Shown here piece by piece: positions 49,905-58,538 of a stretch of DNA of 64,000 bases. The notes beneath the pieces are model-generated. The model was not told where the DNA came from, searched no databases, and worked only from the letters and a program-made list of their open reading frames with translations. The stretch spans positions 9,238 to 73,237 of the forward strand of contig DAOTUU010000060.1 of NCBI GenBank assembly GCA_034436555.1, given 5' to 3'. The position numbers and the translations under genes were made by a program. The DNA is from JAFMJV01 sp034436555. GTDB lineage: Bacteria > Chloroflexota > Limnocylindria > Limnocylindrales > CSP1-4. Positions within the stretch are counted from its first letter, which is position 1. Each line of letters starts with the position of its first letter.

Positions 49905-52900
49905 TCAGGAAGCCCGCTGGACGCTGAGGTCGTCGAAGCTCCAGACCACGGGGCCGTTGCTGACGCCCTTCCCGGCGTAGCCCGCGAAGCCGACCGCACC
50001 GGCGAGGCCGTTCCCGTCATCCGACGTGGTCACGTTCCAGTCGGCTGGCTCGGAGGTGCCTCCCTCCCAGACCCTCAGGCGCAGCTTGTTGCCCACGGCC
50101 TCGAATCGATACCGGAGGTTGGCGCCGGGGACGAGCACGATGCCCGTGGGCGTCTCGCTCGCGAGGGTGGACTCGATCGACTCGCGCACCCGCTTGAGCG
50201 ACACCAGGACGTTGCCGCCGGGCGTGACCTTGATCGCGCCGCGGTAGGCCGTCGTGGCGTTCGCACGGACCAGGAGGTACCCGAACGTGTTGCCGCCCAC
50301 GGGCAGCCGGTCCACGGACAGGCGTCCGGTCACCGTCACGTCGGCCGTGCCCACGCCCAGGCGGGCCTGACGGGTCGTCCCCGCCGCGATCGGCGCGCGC
50401 CCCTCCGAGCCGGTCACCGAGAACTGGGACGGGGCATTCCAGGTGCCGCCCTGGTCGGCCTCTCCCCAGCCGGACGCGACCTCCCGGCTGAAGGCATCCT
50501 CGCCCACGACCGAGCCGGCCCCGGGCGCCTGGCGCAGCGCGACGTTCGGGGACAGCTCGGAGGTGTTGTTGTCCGGCCTGATCTGGAGGGTCGTGATTCG
50601 GTCGCCCGCCGACACCCCGGACAGGTTCATGGACCAGGCGCCGCTCCCGTCCGCGACGGTGTCGCCCAGGAACTCCACCGGCAGGCCGTTGGCGCCCGCG
50701 GCGCGACTCGCCCGGAAGACCTCGACCGTGGCGCCCTTGCTGGCGGTGCCGCGCACGAAGCCCGCGTCGGCGTACGTCACGACCGGCGAGTTGAGCAGCG
50801 TGTTGGCGCCCTTGTCCTTGTCGCCCGGGTCGTTCGGGTCCGGACCGTTGGTCCCGAACAGGTCGATGGCGATGCCGCTCGTGTCGGTCACGATGTTGCG
50901 GCTGATACGGATGTTGTACGCCTGCGCCTGGGCGGCGCCGGAGTTGTTCGTCTTGAGCAGGCCGATGCCGCCCTTCGCCGCGTTCCGGATGACGTTGTTG
51001 GAGACCGTGTCGTTCGTGGTGCCCCAGCGGACGACGATGCCCCAGCCCGTCAGCGGCGCGTTCTGGCCCTGCGGCGACTCGCCGATGACGTTGCCGCGCA
51101 CGATGTTGCGCACCGCGTTCTTCGTCTCGAGCTGGATGCCGTCGTAGACCGAGGCGACGTAGTTGCGCTGGATGATGTTGTCGTTCGACCCGTCGTAGCA
51201 GTTGATGGCGTTGCCGTTGTCGGCGTACGAGAGGTTCTGGCCGGACCGGTAGGCCGCGCTGTATGAGCCGTCGGCCCGGAAGCCGACCCAGTTCCCGGTG
51301 ACCTTGTTGTGGTTGACCTGGTAGGTCGTGGCGGTGTCCGTGCCGTAGGGCAGGCTGGGATCCCAGCCGTGTGACAGCTCGATGCCCTGGAGCAGGGTGG
51401 GGCCGATGATGTTCCGCTCGGATGCGTCGCCGCCGATGGTGTTGCTCTTGGGCCCGAAGTTGTGGTCGATGGCGGTGGAGCAGGTGGCCGTGTCGCCGCT
51501 GGGCGTGATGCAGAACAGGTTGTTCTGGATGAGGTTGAAGTCGACGCCCGGGCCGTACAGGTCCACGCCGGTCCCCCAGTTGCCGATCACGTTCCGGTCC
51601 GCCTCGGCGGACGTGCCGATCCGGTTGTTGTTCGCGCCCTGGTTGATGACGATGCCGTACTGTCCGCTGCTGCCCTGCCGGTTGCCGCCGCCCGTGTAGC
51701 CGATCCAGTTGCCCACGATGCGGTTGTCCTTGGCGTTCGGGCCATCGAGCAGCATGCCGCGCCACAGGTCGCGGAGCGCGAACCCGCGGATGGTGTTGCC
51801 GCTGCTCGTGATGCGGAATCCGACCTCCCGCGCCTTGGAGCCGTTGCCCCGCAGCTCGACACCCGGGATCGCGTTGGAGCCCGTCGATGCGGTGTTGGGC
51901 GAGGCGCCCTTCTGGGAGTAGGCATCGATGACCACCGACCCGTTGCGGCTGGTGATCATGGGCAGGCGGCTGGACAGCTGGATGGTCACCGGCGCGCTGC
52001 CCGGGAGGTCGAACTCGATGCGGTCATCGCCCGCCAGGTAGTCGGCCTCGGCCATCGCGGCCCGGAGGGTGCAGCGGCTCTGGCTGTCAGCGCAGACGCC
52101 GTCGCCGGGGGCCGCGTCGGCGGTGTCCGCGGTGCTCGTGACGATGAACGTGCGGACCACCGGCACGCCGTTGGCGCGGATGCGCTTGGGCTTGACCACG
52201 CGCGGCCGCTCGAAGGTGGTGCGACGACCCTGGTTCGCCTTGGTCGCCTGGACATCCACGATGTCGGTGCAGCCGTCGCCGTTCACGTCGCCCTTGTCGG
52301 TGCCGCAGACGCGGCCGCGCTCGCGGGCGGACGACCACTCGAGGCGGGCGGTGTCCAGGTCCCGGACGTTGAAGCGGCCGTCGGGGGTCAGCTCGGCGGC
52401 GGGTCCCGCGACCTGCGACGGGCGGATGCCATCGGCTGAGGCGGACGGGGCCGGTCGCCTGCGCGCGGAGCGCCCGACCGCCAGACCCGCCACGACGTCT
52501 GCGCCGGTGCCGACCGTCAGGCGCTTGCCATAGCGGCCCGCCGTCGAGTCGATGACCACGCGCACGCTCAGCCGACCCGACTGCCTGGGCACCAGCACCA
52601 GCTGGAGCCGGACCTTGCCGCTGGTGGGCTTGAGGCCGTAGGCACCGAACGATGCGCCGCCGCCACCCTTGAACGCGACCGGCCGGATGCCCGTGCCGCC
52701 GCCGAGGGGCGCGACACCCAGCACCTCCACCGACTTGCCCTGGTACAGGACCCGGCCATCCACGGCCGCGACCGCCGCGGGCAGCGTGACCGTGATCGCG
52801 GTGACCATGCCTCGCTGGACCGAGCCGGGCGCGCTGATGCTGACGCCGGACGGCGAGGCTGCGGGGGCGGGCATGGCCCAGGCGGTGGTTGCCAGCAGCG

Positions 52901-52934
52901 CGAGGGCCGTGGCGAGCAGGACGTGACGTCGCAT
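49905..52934 (-). CDS. Large secreted right-handed beta-helix protein
   Basis: 1009 aa. Signal peptide MRRHVLLATALALLATTAWA. Residues ~30-200 form a beta-rich domain, ~213-226 a dockerin/EF-type DVNGDGCTDIVD loop, ~275-300 a CSLREA-like motif (CADSQSRCTLRAAMAEAD). Residues ~350-720 form a parallel beta-helix with many N-x-I-x-G/N turns (SSGNTIRGFALR, NNNRIGTSAEADRNVIGNWG, ISRNIVTDTSGIAID). ~800-1009 is a concanavalin-like jelly roll (DAFSREVASGWGEADQGGTW ... VVWSFDDLSVQ). Extracellular, probably carbohydrate-binding or adhesive. Palindrome array 2 lies ~240 bp upstream. Confidence 0.88.
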   Translation of the reverse strand: MRRHVLLATALALLATTAWAMPAPAASPSGVSISAPGSVQRGMVTAITVTLPAAVAAVDGRVLYQGKSVEVLGVAPLGGGTGIRPVAFKGGGGASFGAYGLKPTSGKVRLQLVLVPRQSGRLSVRVVIDSTAGRYGKRLTVGTGADVVAGLAVGRSARRRPAPSASADGIRPSQVAGPAAELTPDGRFNVRDLDTARLEWSSARERGRVCGTDKGDVNGDGCTDIVDVQATKANQGRRTTFERPRVVKPKRIRANGVPVVRTFIVTSTADTADAAPGDGVCADSQSRCTLRAAMAEADYLAGDDRIEFDLPGSAPVTIQLSSRLPMITSRNGSVVIDAYSQKGASPNTASTGSNAIPGVELRGNGSKAREVGFRITSSGNTIRGFALRDLWRGMLLDGPNAKDNRIVGNWIGYTGGGNRQGSSGQYGIVINQGANNNRIGTSAEADRNVIGNWGTGVDLYGPGVDFNLIQNNLFCITPSGDTATCSTAIDHNFGPKSNTIGGDASERNIIGPTLLQGIELSHGWDPSLPYGTDTATTYQVNHNKVTGNWVGFRADGSYSAAYRSGQNLSYADNGNAINCYDGSNDNIIQRNYVASVYDGIQLETKNAVRNIVRGNVIGESPQGQNAPLTGWGIVVRWGTTNDTVSNNVIRNAAKGGIGLLKTNNSGAAQAQAYNIRISRNIVTDTSGIAIDLFGTNGPDPNDPGDKDKGANTLLNSPVVTYADAGFVRGTASKGATVEVFRASRAAGANGLPVEFLGDTVADGSGAWSMNLSGVSAGDRITTLQIRPDNNTSELSPNVALRQAPGAGSVVGEDAFSREVASGWGEADQGGTWNAPSQFSVTGSEGRAPIAAGTTRQARLGVGTADVTVTGRLSVDRLPVGGNTFGYLLVRANATTAYRGAIKVTPGGNVLVSLKRVRESIESTLASETPTGIVLVPGANLRYRFEAVGNKLRLRVWEGGTSEPADWNVTTSDDGNGLAGAVGFAGYAGKGVSNGPVVWSFDDLSVQRAS

Positions 52935-53172
52935 CGGGCGGGAATCTCCGGACTGTGTGCGATCGGTTGGGGGCGGAACTGACACGCGCTGCTCGGCCGC
53001 GAGTCGAACCCAGGACCCCAATCCTGCCCCCGGGGTACCGATGGGTCAACCCTCTGGGGCTCGGTGCGACGGGAATCGGTGACCGGTCGCACCGCTGATG
53101 GTCCGAGGCGTGGCGGCCGCGGGCGGGGTTCCGGGCGGATCGTTCCAGCGCGGCCGTCCGCGCCGTGCCCTG

Positions 53173-53664
53173 GTCGACATGTCGGCCGCGGGCGGGGTTC
53201 CGGGCGCCGGACGGGGGTCCGGATGCGGGTCCGCGCCGTGCCCTGGTCGACATGTCGGCCGCGCGCCGGGTTCCGGGCGCCGGACGGGGGTCCGGATGCG
53301 GGTCCGCGCCGTGCCCTGGTCGACATGTCGGCCGCCGGCGGGGTTCCGGGCGGCGGACGGGGGTCCGGACGAGGGTCCCGGTCGACATGTCGGCCGCGCG
53401 CCGGGTTCCGGGCGCCGGACGGGGGTCCGGACGAGGGTCCGCGCCGTGCCCTGGTCGACATGTCGGCCGCGGGCGGGGGTCCGGGCGCCGGACGGGGGTC
53501 CGGACGAGGGTCCGCGCCGTGCCCTGGTCGACATGTCGGCCGCGGGCGGGGTTCCGGGCGCCGGACGGGGGTCCGGATGCGGGTCCCGGTCGACATGTCG
53601 GCCGCGGGCGGGGTTCCGGGCGCCGGACGGGGGTCCGGACGAGGGTCTCGGTCGACATGTCGAC
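53173..53664. repeat. Palindrome array 2: eight 14-bp near-palindromes at 62/73-bp spacing
   Basis: Core GTCGACATGTCGGC (last copy GTCGACATGTCGAC) begins at 53173, 53246, 53319, 53381, 53454, 53527, 53589 and 53651: intervals 73, 73, 62, 73, 73, 62, 62. The 73-bp units differ from the 62-bp ones by an 11-bp insert (GCGCCGTGCCC). Spacers are almost identical and themselves rich in inverted GC motifs (GGACGGGGGTCC). 62 and 73 bp are six and seven helical turns. Same core and base period as the array at 33204. Confidence 0.87.
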
Positions 53665-53785
53665 CGGAGATGGCGTGAGGCGCCGCCATGCGCCGCCGCG
53701 CTCGCTGCTCAGGTCGAGGGGCCAGCGCCGAACCCGCGCCCCCCGCCGCCCACGACGCCGGACCCGCGGGACCGACCTGCGGGCC
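53665..53785. other. Short gene-free gap after palindrome array 2
   Basis: No feature seen between the array and the 3' end of the EAL-domain gene. Confidence 0.3.
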
Positions 53786-54604
53786 TCAGCGGCGAGCGCC
53801 CGATGCGACCCCCGCGAACGTCACCCGGCCCCGGGCGAGCAGCGTCCCGATCCCCTCGGGGCCGAGCGGCTTGGAGTACAGGTATCCCTGCCCCAGGTCG
53901 CAGCCCAGCGAGGCGAGGCGGCGTGCCTGATCGCGCGTCTCCACGCCCTTGCCGATGGTGGTCAGACCCCGCACCTGCGCGATCTGGAGCAGCGCCTCGG
54001 CGAATACGACGTCCTCCTGGGGACCCGCGGCGAGGCCCACGAACGCGGGGTGGAGCTTCGCGATGCTGATCGGGAGTCGCCGCAGGTCGTCCAGCGTGGT
54101 GCCCGTCCCCAGGTCCTCGAGGGCCAGGTTGACGCCCAGGTCGCGCAGAGCCATGCAGGCATCGAGATGGGTCACCGCACCCGGCCCCACCTCGAGGGCG
54201 AGTGCCACGGGCGAGGTCTCCGCGGTGTCCAGCGCCCGCTCCACGGTGCGCGCGAACCCGGGGTCGGCGAGCTGCTGCGGCGCCACGTTCACATGGAGCG
54301 TCAGCGACTGCATCCGGGCGAAGCCCAGGTGCCAGGTGCGCAGCTGTCGCAGGGCCGTCTCGAGGACGCGCTCGCCGATGGGCACGATCAGCCCGGTCTG
54401 CTCCGCGAGCGGCAGATAGTCACCCGGCGCGATCGTCCCCAGCAGCGGATGGCGCCAGCGGAGCAGCGCCTCGACGGCGCCGATGGCGCCGCTCTGCAGG
54501 TCGATGATCGGCTGATACTCCAGGCCGAACTCGTTCCGCACCACGGCCCGTTCGAGCTCCTGGCGCAGATCGAGTGGGTCGCGTGTCAGCCGTTCGGTGA
54601 TCAT
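53786..54604 (-). CDS. Degenerate EAL-domain protein (probable c-di-GMP receptor or scaffold)
   Basis: 272 aa, a stand-alone EAL fold. E45 of EALLRW and N106 of LHVNVAPQQL are kept. E138 is present but the second residue of the EITE motif is lost (LEVGPGAV). The DDFG loop reads LEDLGTG (E163-D164), KxD is K183-L-H185, and the general-base Glu of AEGVET is Lys219 (TIGKGVET). Q239 is kept. Loss of the base and metal ligands implies no phosphodiesterase activity. A -10 box TAGGGT ends 7 nt before ATG 54604. Confidence 0.85.
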   Translation of the reverse strand: MITERLTRDPLDLRQELERAVVRNEFGLEYQPIIDLQSGAIGAVEALLRWRHPLLGTIAPGDYLPLAEQTGLIVPIGERVLETALRQLRTWHLGFARMQSLTLHVNVAPQQLADPGFARTVERALDTAETSPVALALEVGPGAVTHLDACMALRDLGVNLALEDLGTGTTLDDLRRLPISIAKLHPAFVGLAAGPQEDVVFAEALLQIAQVRGLTTIGKGVETRDQARRLASLGCDLGQGYLYSKPLGPEGIGTLLARGRVTFAGVASGARR

Positions 54605-54977
54605 GCGGTGCACCCTAGCGCCTGGTCCTCCGCCCGCCGACCCACCCGATGGTCCCGGTACCCTGGGCGCCCACGGGCTGCCACGCCCCGGTCACGGAGC
54701 CTCCACCGGCTGCCACGCCCCGGTCGCGGGCCGCGCGCGTGCGATAATCGCGGCGCGTGGTGACCGATCGACCCCGTGCGGGCGAGGACCCCGCTGCCGG
54801 GCCGGTCGGCAGGTGCCACGCGACACCACGGGGATGACGCATCGTGACCTCCAGGACGATCATCGAAGCTCACTCGGGAATCCGACGCGGAGGGTGACGC
54901 CCGCGTGGTCGCGGTGGAGCGGCGTGGCATCGTGAACAGGCCGGCATGCGCGTGACGGCGCGCCCGAGCCAGCCCGG
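54605..54977. other. Divergent intergenic region
   Basis: Holds the minus-strand -10 box of the EAL gene (54612-54617), a direct repeat GGCTGCCACGCCCCGGTC (two copies ~35 bp apart, 54676 and 54711) and a good + strand -10 box GATAAT around 54739-54748. The ~230 nt between that box and the 54978 gene show no recognised RNA family. Confidence 0.4.
54612..54617 (-). promoter_or_regulatory. -10 box for leaderless EAL gene
   Basis: TAGGGT on the minus strand, 7 nt before the ATG at 54604. Confidence 0.45.
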
Positions 54978-56051
54978 ATGAGTGCTCGCCCAGGACGCGT
55001 GCGGCTCGCACGCCTCACCGACCTGGCGGCGCTGGGCGAGCTCTCCCGGCTGTCCCATCGGGCGCATCAGGACGGCGACATCAGCGTCCGTTCGCTGGGT
55101 CTCCCGGTCCAGGCGAGCCACGTCAGCGTGTTCAGCCTGTTCCGGATGCCGCTCGGGGCCTTCCAGCCCAACGATCCGCTGTACGTCTACGACCAGTCGG
55201 GTCGACTGGCGGGCCTGGCGCGCGCCGACCGGGACAGCCAGCGCGACGAATGGACGATCGTGGAGTTGGACGCGGTCGACCAGGGTGAGGCGGGAGACAT
55301 CCGCTTCCGCCTCGTGAACCATCTGCTGCGGGATGGCAGCAAGCGCGGCGCGACACGGTTTCATGTCGCGTGCGCCGATGAGGACGACAACGTGGAGCTG
55401 TTCATGCAATCCGGGTTCGCCCGCTACGGGGAGGAGACGATCCTCCATCGAGAGGGCGGTGAATCGTGGCCGGAGCTGCCCGATGACGCGGCGGCGGCGC
55501 GCCACGGCATCCGCCCGGCCGTGGCCGTCGACGCCCCGGCGCTCCAGTCCCTGTATCGGTCGGTGACGCCGGTGCCCGTGGCCCGGCTGGAGGATGTCCG
55601 GCTGCGCGACTGGGAGCGACTGCCCGACGGCTCGCGCATCCCCCGCTCCTCGCTCACACCCATCCTCCGGTTCGCGGACGTGGACGTCATGGTCCAGGAG
55701 TCCGCTCCGGCCCCGGGTTCCCGCCAGGAGCTGGCCGCTCTGGTCCAGGTCGGGGTCGCCAAGGAGGACCAGCCGCATTACCTGAGGGTGCTGTGTCGAC
55801 CGGAGCACGATCCGTCGAGGCTCATCAGCTACGGCCTGGCCATGATCGGCGACCGGAGCGGCGAGGCGTCCCGGCGGCGTGGCCACGGATCGGGGTTCCG
55901 CGGCGTCCTGACCGCGGTCCGGACCTACGAGTCCCCGCTGGACCGACGCCTGGAGGACGCGGGCTTCCGCGCCGTCTCACGCGTGTCGCTGCTGCTCAAG
56001 GAGGCGCTCGTGCGCGTCGCCGAGCCCGCCCTCATGCCGGCGGTGCGATGA
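54978..56051 (+). CDS. GNAT-like protein upstream of the AAA/R3H ATPase
   Basis: 357 aa. RVRLARLTDLAALGELSRLS opens an acetyltransferase-like fold; RFHVACADEDDNVELFMQSG and FARYGEETILHRE match the C-terminal strands of GNAT domains ('F...GF....E'). A second half (GIRPAVAVDAPALQSLYRSV ... LEDAGFRAVSRVSLLLKEAL) looks like another GNAT-like unit. Acetyl-CoA pocket residues are not clear, so activity is uncertain. Gap of 66 nt to the next gene on the same strand. Confidence 0.65.
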   Translation: MSARPGRVRLARLTDLAALGELSRLSHRAHQDGDISVRSLGLPVQASHVSVFSLFRMPLGAFQPNDPLYVYDQSGRLAGLARADRDSQRDEWTIVELDAVDQGEAGDIRFRLVNHLLRDGSKRGATRFHVACADEDDNVELFMQSGFARYGEETILHREGGESWPELPDDAAAARHGIRPAVAVDAPALQSLYRSVTPVPVARLEDVRLRDWERLPDGSRIPRSSLTPILRFADVDVMVQESAPAPGSRQELAALVQVGVAKEDQPHYLRVLCRPEHDPSRLISYGLAMIGDRSGEASRRRGHGSGFRGVLTAVRTYESPLDRRLEDAGFRAVSRVSLLLKEALVRVAEPALMPAVR

Positions 56052-56117
56052 GCAGCCCCATGATCGCCCATCCGTCAACGAACGTCCACACCGCTCACCC
56101 CCGCTCGGAGGACCACC

Positions 56118-58373
56118 GTGCCTGACCGGCGAGAGATCACCGATGACATCGACCTGCTGCTCGACGCGCTGCCCCCGGAGGTCGCGGCGAGCATCCGCGC
56201 CCTGCCCGATCAGCACGACGTGATCGAGGTGGTGCTGGACCTCGGCCGCAGGCCGGAGGCGCGCTTCGGCGCGGGCGGCGAGGCCGTGCTCCTGGAGCGG
56301 GACATCACCGATGCGGACATCGAGGCCGTGGTCGCGGATATCGGCTCCTTCGGCGAGGACAATCGGGCGGGCATCGAGCGCACGCTCCATCGGATCTCCG
56401 CGATCCGCAACCGGAGCGGCAAGATCGTGGGCCTGACCTGCCGCGTCGGGCGGGCGGTCTTCGGCACCATCGAGATCATCGACGACCTCGTGGAGTCGGG
56501 GAAGTCGGTGCTCATCATGGGGCGGCCCGGCGTGGGCAAGACCACGATGCTGCGCGAGGCCGCGCGGGTGCTCGCGGACGACCTGGACAAGCGTGTCGTC
56601 GTGGTGGACACCAGCAACGAGATCGCGGGCGACGGGGACATCCCGCATCCGGCCATCGGTCGGGCGCGCCGGATGCAGGTGCGCACGCCGCTCCACCAGC
56701 ACGCGGTGATGATCGAGGCGGTGGAGAACCACATGCCCCAGGTCATCGTGATCGACGAGATCGGCACGGAGCAGGAGGCATCGGCGGCGCGCACCATCGC
56801 AGAGCGCGGTGTCCAGCTCATCGGGACCGCCCACGGCAACAACCTGGACAACCTGATGCTCAACCCCACGCTGTCCGACCTCATCGGCGGCATCCAGAGC
56901 GTGACCCTGGGCGACGAGGAGGCGCGGCGTCGCCGGACGCAGAAGAGCGTGCTCGAGCGCAAGGCGCCGCCCACGTTCGACGTCATCGTGGAGATCCAGG
57001 ACCGCGACCGGGTGATGGTCCACACGGACGTGGCGGACACCGTGGACGCGCTGCTGCGCGGCGAGGCGCTCGCCCCGGAGCTTCGCTGGCGCGACGAGGC
57101 AGGCGTGCATCGGACCCAGGCGCGTCCCAAGCCCGGTCCGCTGACCTCCGTCGGTCCGGCCACCCAGCTCCCGGGCGAGCGCTTCGGCGGGCTCGTCTCG
57201 GCCGGCGCCCCGGGCTGGAGGCCCGAACCCGGCTGGCGACCGGGGGCGTCGCGACCCGGCCAGGGGTTCCGGGAGGCGGAACCGGTCGCGCGCCCCGGCT
57301 ATCGGCCAGGGGCCGGTGGAGGCTGGCGCGCCGCGCGCGGCCGGGGTGGTGCGCGGGTGGGTCGCGAGGGCGGCCCGGCCTCCCCCTGGGAGGGCGACCA
57401 AGCGGTCCGCGCCACCGCTGAGCGCCTGGGCGTCGGCAGTCGAGGGACGCCGGCGGCGCCTCCCGCCCCGTTCCTCATCGGCGAGCTGGCCGATCGCGGG
57501 CCGCTCGAGCGGGGCACGCCCCCTCCGCCGGAACCGCGCGCCCGCGACGATCGCGAGTTCCGGCGCCAGGCCGCGTGGCGGGAGTCGGCGCAACGAGCCG
57601 TCGAGGAGCGGGAGTCGGCGCACCGAGCCGTCGAGGAGCGGGAGTCGCGGGGCGCGCAGGGTGACCCGCCCGATGCGCCGTCCCGCGATGCGATGTCCGA
57701 ATCTGCGGCGCGGGCCACGCTGACCGTGACGCCGGCGCGCCCGGTCGCGGACGCGTGGCCACCGTCGGCGGCCGACCTGGCGGCGTGGGCGGCCCTCCAG
57801 GACGAGGACGACGATGGGCGAGAGGAGGACGATGCTCCCGACGTGGACGAGGCGAGCGTCATCCGCCTCGGCGACGGGCGATCGGAGGCGCCGGTGCCCC
57901 TCGACACCCTCCGGGTGTGGCCGTTCGGCATCAGCGTGAAGCGGCTGGAGCAGGCGGTGCGGGACCTGCGGCTGCCGGTGATCGTGGTCCGTGAGTCCGA
58001 CGAGGCGGACATGGTGATGACGCTCCGGAACGTGTACAAGCAGAAGGCGCCGGGCATCCGTGACGCCGAGGAGCGGGGTGTCCCCATCTTCGTGCTGAAG
58101 TCGAACACCCAGCTCCAGATCGAGGCGTGCCTGACCTCGCTCTACGCGCTGGAGATGACCCCCAACGAGGCCGCGCTGCGGGAGGTGGAGGAGGCCATCG
58201 GCCTGGTCCGCACGGAGGCGCGTCCGGTCGAGCTGTCACCCCAGAACGCGTACCTGCGCAGGCTCCAGCACCAGGCGGCGGAGCGCGCGAACCTCGTGTC
58301 GCACTCGCGTGGCCGGGAGCCGTTCCGGCGCGTCCGGCTGTACCCGGCACGGGTCCGGAGCGGCTACCGCTGA
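56118..58373 (+). CDS. SpoIIIAA/Ycf45-like AAA ATPase with C-terminal R3H domain
   Basis: 751 aa. Residues ~1-330: AAA ATPase with P-loop GRPGVGKTTMLREA (135-145), VVVDTSNEIAGDGDIPHPAI, Walker B VIVIDEIGTEQEA (~209-221) and GTAHGNNLDNLMLNPTLSDL. ~340-590: Pro/Gly/Arg-rich linker with tandem RAVEERESAHRAVEERES. ~625-675: FGISVKRLEQAVRDLRLPV segment. ~680-745: R3H nucleic-acid-binding domain (REVEEAIGLVRTEARPVELS, QHQAAERANLVSHSRGREPF). Homologues occur in cyanobacteria, plastids and Chloroflexota; function unknown. GTG start with GGAGG 6 nt upstream. Confidence 0.88.
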   Translation: MPDRREITDDIDLLLDALPPEVAASIRALPDQHDVIEVVLDLGRRPEARFGAGGEAVLLERDITDADIEAVVADIGSFGEDNRAGIERTLHRISAIRNRSGKIVGLTCRVGRAVFGTIEIIDDLVESGKSVLIMGRPGVGKTTMLREAARVLADDLDKRVVVVDTSNEIAGDGDIPHPAIGRARRMQVRTPLHQHAVMIEAVENHMPQVIVIDEIGTEQEASAARTIAERGVQLIGTAHGNNLDNLMLNPTLSDLIGGIQSVTLGDEEARRRRTQKSVLERKAPPTFDVIVEIQDRDRVMVHTDVADTVDALLRGEALAPELRWRDEAGVHRTQARPKPGPLTSVGPATQLPGERFGGLVSAGAPGWRPEPGWRPGASRPGQGFREAEPVARPGYRPGAGGGWRAARGRGGARVGREGGPASPWEGDQAVRATAERLGVGSRGTPAAPPAPFLIGELADRGPLERGTPPPPEPRARDDREFRRQAAWRESAQRAVEERESAHRAVEERESRGAQGDPPDAPSRDAMSESAARATLTVTPARPVADAWPPSAADLAAWAALQDEDDDGREEDDAPDVDEASVIRLGDGRSEAPVPLDTLRVWPFGISVKRLEQAVRDLRLPVIVVRESDEADMVMTLRNVYKQKAPGIRDAEERGVPIFVLKSNTQLQIEACLTSLYALEMTPNEAALREVEEAIGLVRTEARPVELSPQNAYLRRLQHQAAERANLVSHSRGREPFRRVRLYPARVRSGYR

Positions 58374-58400
58374 CAGCGGGCCAGCCGTCATCGACCCACC

Positions 58401-58416
58401 GCGGGCCGAGGCCCGC
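58401..58416. terminator. Hairpin between convergent genes
   Basis: GCGGGCC, two bases, GGCCCGC about 28 bp after the ATPase stop. Confidence 0.35.
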
Positions 58417-58538
58417 CCGGTGATGGGCAGGCAGCGCCATGGGCGTCCACGCCGCGCCGAGTCCTCCCGACGGGGCGGTCGACCCTCCCGTCTGACGGGC
58501 GCCCCTCGGGCCAGCCGAGCGCCACCGGTCGACCGCGG

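Noticed and set aside
52985..53060. tRNA or tRNA-derived att site (GTTCGACTC on the minus strand)
   Set aside because: The T-loop-like string lacks a pairing T-stem and no acceptor or anticodon arms can be folded.
53046..53689. Long Pro/Arg-rich open frames across palindrome array 2, in several frames and both strands
   Set aside because: They arise from repeated GC-rich DNA without stops; no SD, no conserved motif, and the repeats change frame with 62/73-bp units.
54739..54977. Structured non-coding RNA after the GATAAT box
   Set aside because: The segment has GC hairpins but I cannot match it to tmRNA, SRP RNA, RNase P or a riboswitch consensus.
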